Source: Rhodothermaceae bacterium
GTDB taxonomy: Bacteria > Bacteroidota > Rhodothermia > Rhodothermales > Bin80
Length of the DNA: 64,000 nucleotides
Direction: 5' to 3'
NCBI GenBank assembly: GCA_009838195.1
Contig: VXSC01000047.1
Span: 267,848 to 331,847, forward strand
Shown: one piece after another, positions 54,051-63,914 of the stretch
Layout: the number at the start of each line of letters is the position of its first letter
Numbering within the stretch: position 1 is the first letter of the stretch
The notes under the pieces: model-generated
Databases searched by the model: none
What the model was told of the DNA's origin: nothing
Seen by the model: only the letters and a program-made list of their open reading frames with translations
Program-made: the position numbers and the translations under genes

Positions 54051-55994
54051 GTGTCCTTCATCACTCCTCTCTTTCTGGCTGCAGGACTCACCGCACTAAT
54101 CCCCGTGCTGCTGCATTTGGTAAGAAGGCTCAAGGCCCGTGAGGTGCCCTTCAGTACGCACATGTTTCTGGAAGCTACCCCGATTCAGAGAATTCGTCGG
54201 CGACGCCTGCAGGACATCCTCCTGATGCTGCTCCGAGCCGGAATACTGATGCTCCTGGCACTGCTCTTCGCGCGTCCGTTCATTCCACCCGAAGACTTAC
54301 CCTTCCTGCAGGAAGCCGGGCAGGAGTCTGTCGTCATCCTTCTGGATGGATCCTACAGCATGCAATACAACACGCGGTTTGAGGAGGCTGTCGAACAAGC
54401 CCGCCTGAACCTGGAAACCGGTGATGAGTGGGCCCTGGTCCGCTTTAGTGATGCTGCAGAGCAGCTGACCCCGCTCGACAATGACCCCTCCGTGCACGAA
54501 GCTGCGCTCAATGCACAATCCCCCGACTACCGGACTACCGACCTCTATCCCGCCATGCAACTCGGCACAGAAATCCTTCAGGGCGCCCGATTTGAGCAGC
54601 GCCGGATCGTGCTCATCTCCGATTTTCAACAGTCGGCCTTCAGCCCGATCCTGGAAAATCTGCAAGTGCCGGATGACATCACAGTCGAACCTGTCAAGGT
54701 AGGAGACGACTCCTCGGATAATCAGTTTTTCGAAGATGTGGAATTCACCCAGGAGCGCCGCGGAACCCTGGTTTCTGTCCAATTTGATGGCCGGATCCCA
54801 ACCACCGCAGCCGTTACACTCCGTATTGGCGCAGAAGTGATGGATGAGGTTACAGGGCGCATTCCTGCCTTCCAGCAACTGGTGGAGCGGCCCGGCCTCT
54901 ATCAAGGCGATCTACACGTCAATGATCCTGTGCCCGGCCCTGATGACCACTATTACTTTACCTATACTGTCCATCCACGGTCAGGCATCTTTGCAGTTGA
55001 TGGCAGCCCGGGCATGCGCAACGCGTTCTTTCTCGAAAGTGCATTTGACCTGCAAGATGCAAGCCGGTACAGATTCGACGCAGGTCCCCGCCCCGTCCGC
55101 TTGAATGCTGTAGACCTGTTAATTATCACGACTGCGAATGCGGTATCCTCCGGCGACTGGACCACCATAGAGAACTTCGCCCTCAGTGGAGGAACAGTCC
55201 TCCTAGCTTTTGATGAGGGCGGACTTGCACAGACGCCGCTCTTGGGCGCAGGCGTGATTGCAGGTGCGGTACGCGCGCGCGACTTCCAGGGCACCGACGC
55301 AATTATCGCGGAGATTGATGCCCAACACCCCATCTTCGCACCGCTGGCTCAGCACAGTACAGGATCAGTGCTTCGACCCCAGTTCCGGCGCTATGTGCAG
55401 GTGACTCCAGACTCTTCGGCACATGTGCTTGCGACCTTTGATACAGGAGCTCCCCTCCTGATTGAACGTCGTTTCGGGCGGGGACGCGTGCTTGTATTCA
55501 CCTCCAGTCTGGGCACCGCCTGGAATGACCTCGCCCTGAGCGAAGTCTATCTACCACTGCTGTACGAGATTGCCCGGTATGCGAGCCCGGAATCTGGTAC
55601 GGGACAGACATTCCATGTGGGGGATGCTGTGGGGTTCCGGGGGCTACCGGCAGACGAGGTAACCATTGCAAATCCAAACGGAGATGTATTCAGTGTTATA
55701 TTGGATTCTACTGGTCTGGGGATATTTCAGGATACAGACTTTCCCGGCCACTATGATGCCAGACTTAATGGAGATCAACAATCGTTCTCTGTAAATATCA
55801 GTCCCCTGGAAAGCAATCTTTCCGCCCGGGATGTTGAAGAAGTGTATGCAGCCCTTGCAGCCCGGTCAACACAGCCGGTGCTTGCGCCGCAACCACTGGA
55901 AAAGGCAGAGCAAGAACAAAAACTCTGGAAGATTGTGCTATTGATTATGATTGGAGTATTTGCATTCGAAACCATGCTCGCCTCGCGGCGATAA
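54051..55994 (+). CDS. BatA-like membrane protein with VWA domain
   Basis: 647 residues, starting with GTG. N-terminal BatA domain (PF07584 type): FLAAGLTALIPVLLHLVRRLKAREVPFSTHMFLEATPIQRIRRRRLQDILLMLLRAGILMLLALLFARP, giving two transmembrane helices. A VWA domain follows with MIDAS VILLDGSYSMQY (DxSxS) at about 95-105. The C-terminal half has a GATase-like segment (LLIITTANAVSSGDWTTIENFALSGGTVLLAFDEGG) and a final transmembrane helix. It probably displays the VWA domain in the periplasm as part of the DUF58 system. Confidence 0.9.
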   Translation: MSFITPLFLAAGLTALIPVLLHLVRRLKAREVPFSTHMFLEATPIQRIRRRRLQDILLMLLRAGILMLLALLFARPFIPPEDLPFLQEAGQESVVILLDGSYSMQYNTRFEEAVEQARLNLETGDEWALVRFSDAAEQLTPLDNDPSVHEAALNAQSPDYRTTDLYPAMQLGTEILQGARFEQRRIVLISDFQQSAFSPILENLQVPDDITVEPVKVGDDSSDNQFFEDVEFTQERRGTLVSVQFDGRIPTTAAVTLRIGAEVMDEVTGRIPAFQQLVERPGLYQGDLHVNDPVPGPDDHYYFTYTVHPRSGIFAVDGSPGMRNAFFLESAFDLQDASRYRFDAGPRPVRLNAVDLLIITTANAVSSGDWTTIENFALSGGTVLLAFDEGGLAQTPLLGAGVIAGAVRARDFQGTDAIIAEIDAQHPIFAPLAQHSTGSVLRPQFRRYVQVTPDSSAHVLATFDTGAPLLIERRFGRGRVLVFTSSLGTAWNDLALSEVYLPLLYEIARYASPESGTGQTFHVGDAVGFRGLPADEVTIANPNGDVFSVILDSTGLGIFQDTDFPGHYDARLNGDQQSFSVNISPLESNLSARDVEEVYAALAARSTQPVLAPQPLEKAEQEQKLWKIVLLIMIGVFAFETMLASRR

Positions 55995-55998
55995 CCGG

Positions 55999-58900
55999 AT
56001 GTCCCAGGATAACCGTCCCATTCGTAGGTTGATCGCAGATGTACGCAAACAGTTTACCCAGCGTGCACGTCGGCAGTACCTTGCAGTCTGTGTTGCGGTA
56101 GGTTGTCTACTTCTTTTTACCCTCTTATGGTCTAAACCTTATCTCACAGCGGGCTTGCTTTGGGGAGCTCTGGCACTGGCAGTCTTTATTCCGGCAGCAC
56201 TGTTCTGGCTACTTCAACGACGATCGCAGACAATTACCGATGGGCAGATCGCCCTCTTCATTGAGGAGCATCACCCCGATCTCGAAGATCGTCTCAACAG
56301 TGCCGTCCAGGCGGCTCCTGGTGAAGCAGACCAGAAAGTCGTAACCGCCCTTCTGCGGGATGCAGCGCATCAAATAGGATCTATGGTTCCTCGCTCAATG
56401 CTCGGGCGACTCCGAGCGCGCCTGTGGATTGCATCCTCCTTGACGATTGCCTGTGCCTGTCTTGTTGGTGGGCTTACACAACTCAATCGGCTGCAGTTGG
56501 ATACTCCTCCAGAGCCACGTCTACGGACCCCCTACCTGGTCGTTTCTCCAGGAGACGTAGAAGTTGATCAGGGAGATACCGTTCCTGTCGTTGCGACCCT
56601 TCGATCAGAAGGGCGGGGTGATGTGTTTCTCGTACATCAGGACAGGAGCGGCGAGTGGGTGCGTCAGCCAATGATCCCGGGAAAAGATCCCCGTGCACAC
56701 CTCGCAGAACTTGCGGACATCCAGCAAGACATACAGTACTATGTTGAGTCCGGGCGTTATCGTACGGATCCATTCACGATTTCGGTCTACCTCTTTCCCG
56801 AAGTTGCACAGATTGACGCCACGTATGAGTCTCCTGATTATGCAAACCTTCCTGTGCGAACACAAGAGGATGAGGGGGATATTGAGGGGCTGAAAGGATC
56901 ACGCGTGACCGTAACCGTGCACACGAATCATGTGGCTGACGAGGCCACTCTGGCACTGGAAAACGGAGCGGATATCCCCCTCTCCAAGATAGAGCCGGGC
57001 CGGTTCCGCGGAAAGTTTGACCTTCTGGAAGAAGACCGCTACACCGTACAGCTCGAGGATGATCGGGCACGCGCGAACCGTTTTCCCAGAGCCTATTTGA
57101 TCACACCGATTGAAGATGCCCGCCCGCATATCACGCTACAGGAACCTGGACGCGACCTGCGTGCCAATGCCATCCAAGAGGTGCTGATCGCCGCCGATGC
57201 CAGCGACGACTACGGGATTACCTCTTTTGACCTAAACTACTCAGTCAATGGGGAGGAGGAGATTCGTATTGACCTGCTTGAGAATGCAGGCGGAACCGAG
57301 ATAACCGGAGAATATCTGCTATTTTTAGAAGACTACACGTTGGAGCCCGGAGACGTAATCACCTACTACATTGAGGCCGCGGATGCTCTACACTCAGAGG
57401 CTTCCGACATGTATTTTGTAGAGATCGTGCCGTTTGAGCAGCAGTTCTCACAGTTGGCAAACGCCGGTGGAGGACAGGCGGGCATGCAGGGGCGTCAAGG
57501 AGGTCTCGTAGTCAGCCAACAGGATATTATTGCTGCAACCTGGCGGTTACTGCGGCAGCCGCCGCCGGATTTTGATGAGGCTCTGGAAGCGCTCATCCAG
57601 GCACAGCGTAACCTCCAGGCAAATATTCAGGAGCGTCTGCGTACGACCGCCTTTTCGCTTGAGTTGCGTGGCAGCCCCGAGCAACAGAAAGTCGCCGAAC
57701 ATCTTCAGTCTGCCGTCAATGAAATGGACGAGGTTCTTGAGGAGCTATCCGCCGAACGCCTTCGTGAAGCTCTGACTCCAGAGCGCCGAGCGCTCAATCA
57801 ACTGCTCCGGGCAGATGCCCTAAATACCGAGCGACAAGTGGCACGGCAACAGCAAGGCCAGGGTGGAGGAGGTGCCAACGCAACCGAAGAACGCATGTCC
57901 GAATTGATGGACCTGGAGCTGGACATCACCAGAGACAAGTACGAATCTCCGCAGTCAGCACCTGCCGCAGCGGCAAGCGCCGAGGAGAACGATGCCTTGC
58001 GACGTGTGCGGGATTTAGCCGAGCGACAACAGGAACTCGCACAGCAGCGCCCCCCTGAAACGGAAGAGGATCGGCGGCGCTTTGTTGATCGCCTCCAACG
58101 CAGCCAGGAAGAATTGCAAGAGTCACTGGAAAGCCTGCGACGACAACAATCGGGTGGGCGAGCCCAGGATGATATGAACCAGGCTCTGCGCAATATGGAA
58201 GAAGCGCAGCGTGCACTGCGAAGAGGAGATACCGAAGAAGCTGCACGACGGCAACAGCAGGCCGCCAACTCACTCCAATCTCTAGAGGAATCCCTGCGAG
58301 TACAAACCCGTGGAACGGATCGGCGTGCACTGCAGCAACTGAGTGACGATTTGAGCGCATTCATTGACGGTGAGCAGGCTCTGGGCGAAGATCTGACCGA
58401 AGCAGGGGACCGCCCCACCAGTGAAGATCTGGATCAGTTGGTGGATCGCCGCATGGAGGCTATGGAAAACCTGGAAGAGATTCTGGAGCAGGCAGAAATG
58501 CTCGAATCATCCAACTCTGAAGCGCAACTGGCTGCGCGCAACCTTAGACAGGAATTTCATCGCAGTGCACTCCCAGAGGATATGCAAAACTCCGGGCAGG
58601 CGCTGCGTAACGGCTGGATGCCAACTGCCCGACGCATTCAGGAGGAGATTGTAGAAGATTTGGAAGGCCTGAGAGCGATTCAGCGTGAGTTGAGCGAGTC
58701 TCTACCCGTCACCGAAGAGGAAACCCTGAGCCGTTCGCTTGAGGACATTGAACAACTTCGGAGCGAACTGCAGGACCTCGAAGCGCAGGCAGAACGCATG
58801 CGTGAAGATGGCGGATCTCCCGCCCAGATGGCACGACTGGAAAGTCAGATGAACCGAGTACGAGAGGCAGCGCGCACCCTGCAGGAAGGCGTGCGTGACG

Positions 58901-59166
58901 GCCAACGTGCAGCTACAGGAATCCAGAATTCACTCGCGCGTGCAGATCACACCGGAGTACTGCTTGATGAAGAGTCCGCCAAAGCATTCTTCGATCGAGA
59001 TATCTATACACCGCTTTCTCAACTCGAAACGCAACTTCTAGAAGCCTTGGAAACCGTCAAACTGGAATCTAAGCTGTACGGGAGTCGCCGCGGAGAGGTA
59101 CCTGCCGAGTACGAGGGTTTGATCGAAAAATACTATGAATCGCTCTCCAGACGGCCTAGTCAGTAG
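55999..59166 (+). CDS. DUF4175-type membrane protein with long coiled-coil tail
   Basis: 1055 residues from the ATG at 55999, four bases after the previous stop (an ATG at 55951 would overlap it). Two N-terminal transmembrane helices (about 23-75), then a periplasmic beta-rich region (about 150-480) and a very long Gln/Glu/Arg/Ala-rich coiled coil (about 520-1020: RDLAERQQELAQQRPPETEEDRRRFVDRLQRSQEELQESLESL). DUF4175 proteins accompany DUF58/VWA operons; function unknown, probably a structural spacer or scaffold across the periplasm. Confidence 0.85.
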   Translation: MSQDNRPIRRLIADVRKQFTQRARRQYLAVCVAVGCLLLFTLLWSKPYLTAGLLWGALALAVFIPAALFWLLQRRSQTITDGQIALFIEEHHPDLEDRLNSAVQAAPGEADQKVVTALLRDAAHQIGSMVPRSMLGRLRARLWIASSLTIACACLVGGLTQLNRLQLDTPPEPRLRTPYLVVSPGDVEVDQGDTVPVVATLRSEGRGDVFLVHQDRSGEWVRQPMIPGKDPRAHLAELADIQQDIQYYVESGRYRTDPFTISVYLFPEVAQIDATYESPDYANLPVRTQEDEGDIEGLKGSRVTVTVHTNHVADEATLALENGADIPLSKIEPGRFRGKFDLLEEDRYTVQLEDDRARANRFPRAYLITPIEDARPHITLQEPGRDLRANAIQEVLIAADASDDYGITSFDLNYSVNGEEEIRIDLLENAGGTEITGEYLLFLEDYTLEPGDVITYYIEAADALHSEASDMYFVEIVPFEQQFSQLANAGGGQAGMQGRQGGLVVSQQDIIAATWRLLRQPPPDFDEALEALIQAQRNLQANIQERLRTTAFSLELRGSPEQQKVAEHLQSAVNEMDEVLEELSAERLREALTPERRALNQLLRADALNTERQVARQQQGQGGGGANATEERMSELMDLELDITRDKYESPQSAPAAAASAEENDALRRVRDLAERQQELAQQRPPETEEDRRRFVDRLQRSQEELQESLESLRRQQSGGRAQDDMNQALRNMEEAQRALRRGDTEEAARRQQQAANSLQSLEESLRVQTRGTDRRALQQLSDDLSAFIDGEQALGEDLTEAGDRPTSEDLDQLVDRRMEAMENLEEILEQAEMLESSNSEAQLAARNLRQEFHRSALPEDMQNSGQALRNGWMPTARRIQEEIVEDLEGLRAIQRELSESLPVTEEETLSRSLEDIEQLRSELQDLEAQAERMREDGGSPAQMARLESQMNRVREAARTLQEGVRDGQRAATGIQNSLARADHTGVLLDEESAKAFFDRDIYTPLSQLETQLLEALETVKLESKLYGSRRGEVPAEYEGLIEKYYESLSRRPSQ

Positions 59167-59171
59167 GGAGC

Positions 59172-61424
59172 ATGTTCAAGTTCGATGCGGTCCAGTTTGC
59201 CGAAGGGACGATAAGCCTGAACCTCAATGTATTGGCAGTGGTAGTGTTGGCAGGAGTCCTGGTCGTTCTAGGAGCCGCATTCCTGCGTAGTGAGGCGCCC
59301 CTACATGTACGGGGAACCAGCCTTGCACTGCGATCTATCGCCGCACTGCTGTTAATATTCCCGCTGTTTGAGCCACAGTTGGTTGTGCCCGAGGTTGTCC
59401 CTGATGAAAATTTCGTCGCCGTCGTCGTGGACGCTTCCGACAGTATGCTGTTGCGGGATGGGCAACAGGGACAGACCCGACTTGAGCAGGCTAGACAGCT
59501 TCTTGTTCACCCCCAGTCGGGAATCATCCCCAGTATAGAAAATCTCTTCAAGGTTCGGCTTTACACCTTCGCATCAACTACCGCGAGGGTGGACAGTATT
59601 CATCAGGCTGTCCCTGCTCATGAAACAGACCTTGCAGCGGCACTGGATCGGGTGCGTATTGATTTTCGGGGGCTACCCCTGACCGGAGTCGTCATCCTGA
59701 CAGATGGAAATACCGCAAGCCGCCTGGATGCCTTGGAACAGGCAAATGCGCTTCGCGATCAGGGCATTGGCGTCCACGTACTGGGTATGGGTAGCTCGGC
59801 ATTTAATACTGAACGGGAACTGCTTGAGGTAATTGCCCACAAGGGATTGGGGGAGCAGGCCGGAGCAGAGCTTGAGGTGAAAATCCGCAGTGCTTCCCCG
59901 GAGCCTGACCCGGCGAGAATTGTTGTCTACGACGGAGATGTTGAAGTCTTCTCCGAGTCTGTTCGACTCAAGGGGAATGGCTTGGTAGACCAAATGGAGT
60001 TCTTTTTTGAGCCACCAGGCGATGGCGCCCGGGAATACCAGATCACCCTCGAACCGGCGGCCAATGAACTCAATACCCTCAATAACTCACTGCCCCTATT
60101 GGTTGATACCCGCACTGATACGCTACGCGTGCTGTATTTTGAGGGGCATTTACGTCAGGACTACAAGTTCGTCAAACGCGCGCTGGAATCCGATCAGGTG
60201 ATCAGCTTTGCAGCGATCACACGTACAGGAACCGGTAAGTATTATCGTCAGGGCATTCGGTCCCCTGATGAGTTGACTGGCGGATTCCCGACTGAAGAAG
60301 AGGTCCTCTATGACTTTGATGCCATCATTTTAGGGGATGTGGAGGCCTCCGCTTTTTCTTTGAGCCAGTTGCAACTCATTGAGTCATTTGTTCGTGTCCG
60401 GGGTGGTGGATTCGTGATGCTGGGGGGACGCAACGCATTCGCAGAAAGCGACTACGCCGGGACACCGGTAGCAGATATGCTGCCGGTACGGCTTGACTTT
60501 ACCCGGGCACAGATTCTTCCGATCCGATTTGAGCGCGAAGAGGGCGATCGTGGATATATCTTTGCACCGACCCCCGAAGGCTTTGAGCATCCATTCATGA
60601 AGCTCTCACCTGACCCCTCTATCAACCAGATGCTTTGGCGTGGGATGCCCCGGCTCACCAGTATCAATTTATTGGGCGGAGCCAAGCCTGGCGCGCAGGT
60701 TCTGGCGGTAAAACCGGACGATGAGTATGGTCCAGAGGAGCCGCTCCTGACAGTTCAGCGGTATGGGAAAGGTCGAACGGCTGCACTCGCGACCAGCAGT
60801 ACCTGGCGATGGCAAATGTTACTTGAGGCAGACGACGAGCGTCATGAGCGGTTCTGGCAGCAGTTCGCGCGCTGGCTGGCTGCAAGTGCTCCCGGAAAGG
60901 TTGATCTGGAGACTTCCGCCACCCGGCTTCCACCAGGAGAAGTTCATGAACTGGGGGTTCGTGTCTATGATGAGACGTACCTCCCGCTGAGTGGTACAGA
61001 AGTGCGCGCGGCGATCCGTACCCCTGATGGAACCATCCAATCGCTCTCTACCAGCGAAAAACTTTCTGAAGAGGGACATTTCCAACTACGCTTTGCCCCC
61101 GAGAGGGAAGGCGTCTACGAGGTCATGGTTGAAGCGATGGAAGGAAACGAGCTGATTGGACGCGATCAGCGGAGCTATCTGGTTCGTCATCAACCAATTG
61201 AGTATTATGATGCGACCTTGAAGCAGGAGTTCCTGGAGCAGTTGGCAACCATTTACTACGAGCCTGCAAAAGCTTCCGAGGTGCCAATGAATCTGCGATC
61301 TCGTCGAACGAGTACATCGGTGTATCAAGCGGCTTACTTATGGGATATGCCGTTCCTCTTTCTTCTATCCGTACTTCTCTTATGTGGAGAATGGCTTTAT
61401 CGAAGGCGACAGGGCTTACGTTAG
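59172..61424 (+). CDS. VWA / glutamine-amidotransferase-like membrane protein
   Basis: 750 residues. Two N-terminal transmembrane helices (about 17-40 and 52-70) precede a VWA domain with MIDAS VVVDASDSMLL (about 85-95) and VVILTDGNTAS. Next is a class I glutamine-amidotransferase-like fold (about 320-460: VLYFEGHLRQDYKFVKRAL ... YDFDAIILGDVEASAFSLSQLQLIESFVRVRGGGFVMLGG) lacking a recognisable catalytic Cys, and a beta-domain; a last transmembrane helix ends in YRRRQGLR. It pairs with the BatA-like protein of the same operon. Confidence 0.9.
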   Translation: MFKFDAVQFAEGTISLNLNVLAVVVLAGVLVVLGAAFLRSEAPLHVRGTSLALRSIAALLLIFPLFEPQLVVPEVVPDENFVAVVVDASDSMLLRDGQQGQTRLEQARQLLVHPQSGIIPSIENLFKVRLYTFASTTARVDSIHQAVPAHETDLAAALDRVRIDFRGLPLTGVVILTDGNTASRLDALEQANALRDQGIGVHVLGMGSSAFNTERELLEVIAHKGLGEQAGAELEVKIRSASPEPDPARIVVYDGDVEVFSESVRLKGNGLVDQMEFFFEPPGDGAREYQITLEPAANELNTLNNSLPLLVDTRTDTLRVLYFEGHLRQDYKFVKRALESDQVISFAAITRTGTGKYYRQGIRSPDELTGGFPTEEEVLYDFDAIILGDVEASAFSLSQLQLIESFVRVRGGGFVMLGGRNAFAESDYAGTPVADMLPVRLDFTRAQILPIRFEREEGDRGYIFAPTPEGFEHPFMKLSPDPSINQMLWRGMPRLTSINLLGGAKPGAQVLAVKPDDEYGPEEPLLTVQRYGKGRTAALATSSTWRWQMLLEADDERHERFWQQFARWLAASAPGKVDLETSATRLPPGEVHELGVRVYDETYLPLSGTEVRAAIRTPDGTIQSLSTSEKLSEEGHFQLRFAPEREGVYEVMVEAMEGNELIGRDQRSYLVRHQPIEYYDATLKQEFLEQLATIYYEPAKASEVPMNLRSRRTSTSVYQAAYLWDMPFLFLLSVLLLCGEWLYRRRQGLR

Positions 61425-62368
61425 TTGTGATCTTCGCCTGCATTGTCAGCGGTGCGAATGCGCAGGAGCGTCACGCCCTGATTATTGGTGGTTTGGGAGG
61501 CGCCCCCGAACAAACCAACCGGATTGCTTCTCATCTGGAGAATACGTATAACGCTTTGATCGGACCATTGGGATTCGAAAATGAACATGTGACGGTGCTG
61601 GCTGAGCGGGCCCTTGCCGGAAGCGAATATGTTCATGGTGAATCAACCGCTGAGAATATCCGCGCACAGTTCGCCGAACTCAGCGAGGAACTGACTCTCG
61701 AAGACGAACTCTATGTCCTGCTGTTCGGTCACGGAAGCTACAATGGAGAACAGTCGGCGCTAAATATCCCTCGACGGGATCTGGGTGGGAGTGACTATGC
61801 AGCGTTATTAAATAATTTGCGGGTGAGACGCAGTATTTGGATCTGCACCATGAGTGCCAGCGGTCCGTTCATCCAAGCACTCAGTGCACCAGAAAGAATT
61901 GTGATCACAGCTACCCGGACCGGAACGCAACGCAATCAGACGATCTTCCCAGAATACCTGACTGAGGCCCTTGTTGAGCCAGCCGCAGACCTTGACCGCG
62001 ATGGGAGTCTGTCCCTCAAGGAAGTCTTTCAGTATACTGCAGAACAGACGGCACGGCACTATGAACGTGAGGGGCATCTGGCCACCGAACACAGCTTGCT
62101 TGATGACAATGGAGACAGACAGGGGACACGCGTAGAGATGCTTGATGAATCAACCGATGGGTTCGCGGCAGGCGTTACCTGGCTCCGACGCAGTCAAATG
62201 CTCGTAGGCAATCCCACGCTGGTAAGTGAACGTACCACCCTTGAAGGCCAGATTGCCCTACTCAAAGCGCGTAAGAGAGAGTTGGAGACGAACACCTATT
62301 ATAAAGAGTTGGAAACCCTCTTTATCGCCCTGGCAAGACTCAACGAACGTATTGAAGAGGAACTGTGA
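61382..62368 (+). CDS. Caspase-like (C13/C14-fold) exported protein, catalytic Cys apparently replaced
   Basis: 328 residues from the ATG at 61382 (61391 is an alternative; 61340 would bury the signal peptide). The signal peptide ends at ANAQ. The caspase-like fold shows HALIIGGLGG, ENVTVL-type strands and the histidine motif LLFGHGSY (His117). The second motif reads ICTMSASGPF, where caspase-type proteins have Cys-x-Ser-Gly, so Ser158 occupies the nucleophile position and a Cys lies three residues earlier (Cys155). An EF-hand-like loop (DLDRDGSLSLKEVF) follows near 210, and a C-terminal coiled coil (about 280-325) ends the protein. The start overlaps the VWA gene by 43 bp. Confidence 0.78.
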   Translation: MWRMALSKATGLTLVVIFACIVSGANAQERHALIIGGLGGAPEQTNRIASHLENTYNALIGPLGFENEHVTVLAERALAGSEYVHGESTAENIRAQFAELSEELTLEDELYVLLFGHGSYNGEQSALNIPRRDLGGSDYAALLNNLRVRRSIWICTMSASGPFIQALSAPERIVITATRTGTQRNQTIFPEYLTEALVEPAADLDRDGSLSLKEVFQYTAEQTARHYEREGHLATEHSLLDDNGDRQGTRVEMLDESTDGFAAGVTWLRRSQMLVGNPTLVSERTTLEGQIALLKARKRELETNTYYKELETLFIALARLNERIEEEL

Positions 62369-62448
62369 CGATGTTCTCGTGTACGACTGATTTGATGAGG
62401 ATCAAATTGGCGGCGGGAATTTGTGATAACTCGGAAGCCCCTTATATC

Positions 62449-63612
62449 ATGAAAAAGCAGACCTGGAACGGCTATCTCACTACTCCCTTGATTCTTTTCT
62501 GTATTATCCTCCTGGCTGGATGTGGACGTGGCACGGGTCCCGTACAGAAAGAAGGTGAAGCCGTCTTGATCACGCTGGAAGAAATCCTTCGGATTGGCGA
62601 TGAATCTGCCGGAGACACCATTCTGTTTGGGCCAATTGCCCAAATCGCGGTCAATGGGAATGGTGACATATTTGTGTCAGAAGGGGGACGGTCCCCACGG
62701 GTTCATGCACTTGCGGCAGACGGCACCTACCTGAGCCAAGTCGGAGGGGAAGGGCAGGGACCGGGTGAGTACCAATATTATATCGACGGCCCATTCATTG
62801 GAGCAGCGGATTCTGTATACTTGTGGGCATCGTGGCCGAGCCAGATCCTGATTTATGATCCCGAAAAGTTTTCCTATGTGCGCAGCGTTCATGTAGAGGC
62901 AGATGGACCGAAAAGCATTCATTCCGTGGTCAGTGCAATCGAGGATGGGTGGTATATGGAGATGGGCCTGTTCACATTCCTGATACCCGACGATGGTCCT
63001 ATGACGATCAATGACGATCGTTACAGTGAACTTATCAAAGTCAATCGAGACGGGAGCTACAGTACGGACCCACTTGGCATTGTACCGGATAGGGAAGTGA
63101 TTCCTTACATGCTCGAAGGAGGAGGTCGCGTCGGCTTTGTTGGCGTTCCATTTGCCCGGTCACCGGCGTTGGCCGTCGGGCCCGATGATATGCTCTACTA
63201 TGGCTGGAATGACGCGATTGAAATAGCAATTGTATCCGCTGATGGATCAATGTGTGATACCATCCGCTATGAGCACGATCCGGTGCCAATTACGGATTCA
63301 GAAATGGATGGAGCGATGCCGGAGGATCCTTTCGACTTGGGGTTATTAGGAACTCGCGAACCACACGAGACGAAGCCAGCATTTCAGACCTTTGTGGTAG
63401 ATGAGATGAACCGCGTATGGATCAAGCTGAGTAGCCCCGAAGATGCGACTGAGGCGGAGTGGTTGATTCTGAGCCGAGAATCTCACGCAGTTGGCCGCAC
63501 TACACTGCCAATTGCCGTGAATCTTGAGGTGGTTCGGGGCGGCCGTGCCTATGGTGTACATCAGGAGGATGGCGGCGCCCCAATGATCGTGGTTTACGAG
63601 ATCCAGGAGTGA
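62449..63612 (+). CDS. Six-bladed beta-propeller lipoprotein
   Basis: 387 residues from the ATG at 62449, giving a lipoprotein signal (MKKQTWNGYLTTPLILFCIILLAGC, Cys25); an ATG at 62365 would prepend 28 residues. The mature part has NHL/6-bladed-propeller character: PIAQIAVNGNGDIFVSEGGRSPRVHALAADGTYLSQVGGEGQGPGEYQ. Such lipoproteins are common in Bacteroidota/Rhodothermota with unknown ligands. The gene begins 80 bp after the caspase-like gene and may be a separate unit. A short copy of its 5' end lies at 63915. Confidence 0.8.
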   Translation: MKKQTWNGYLTTPLILFCIILLAGCGRGTGPVQKEGEAVLITLEEILRIGDESAGDTILFGPIAQIAVNGNGDIFVSEGGRSPRVHALAADGTYLSQVGGEGQGPGEYQYYIDGPFIGAADSVYLWASWPSQILIYDPEKFSYVRSVHVEADGPKSIHSVVSAIEDGWYMEMGLFTFLIPDDGPMTINDDRYSELIKVNRDGSYSTDPLGIVPDREVIPYMLEGGGRVGFVGVPFARSPALAVGPDDMLYYGWNDAIEIAIVSADGSMCDTIRYEHDPVPITDSEMDGAMPEDPFDLGLLGTREPHETKPAFQTFVVDEMNRVWIKLSSPEDATEAEWLILSRESHAVGRTTLPIAVNLEVVRGGRAYGVHQEDGGAPMIVVYEIQE

Positions 63613-63914
63613 TCTGGTAACACCGCTCAATAGCGGTATACGTTGACTATCTGTGGGTTGGAAAGTGCCCCAAACAAACCGGACAGATTGCCCGTATTTT
63701 GGGAGACGCGTACGGCGTTCCCTCAGGCCATCAGGACTCACAAGTAGATATGCGACTGTACTATTTTCTGACAACAATTCGTTCGGAAAGGAGTGATCAG
63801 GTTAGCCAGATAAAAACGTCCGCGTACAAGGATCCCCTCAACCCTGAAGAAAGAACTCATTTATAATATCTTCGTAGGTGATGAGCCTGACGGAGGATAG
63901 AAGTACCAAATATT
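63613..63914. other. Gene-poor stretch with candidate terminator hairpin
   Basis: About 300 bp downstream of the propeller lipoprotein. At 63622-63637 a perfect 6-bp stem (ACCGCT / AGCGGT) with four-base loop lies ten bases after the stop and may end transcription, though no T-run follows. The remainder has no coding signal that I trust; a minus-strand open frame crossing it (63346-63777) runs antisense to the lipoprotein gene. Confidence 0.35.

Noticed and set aside
57798..58418. 206-codon antisense frame rich in Ser/Arg/Cys
   Set aside because: Mirror image of the Gln/Glu/Arg coiled-coil codons of the DUF4175 gene.
63346..63777. 143-codon minus-strand frame at the 3' end of the lipoprotein gene
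   Set aside because: Half of it is antisense to the propeller gene; no domain recognised and no upstream ribosome binding site.
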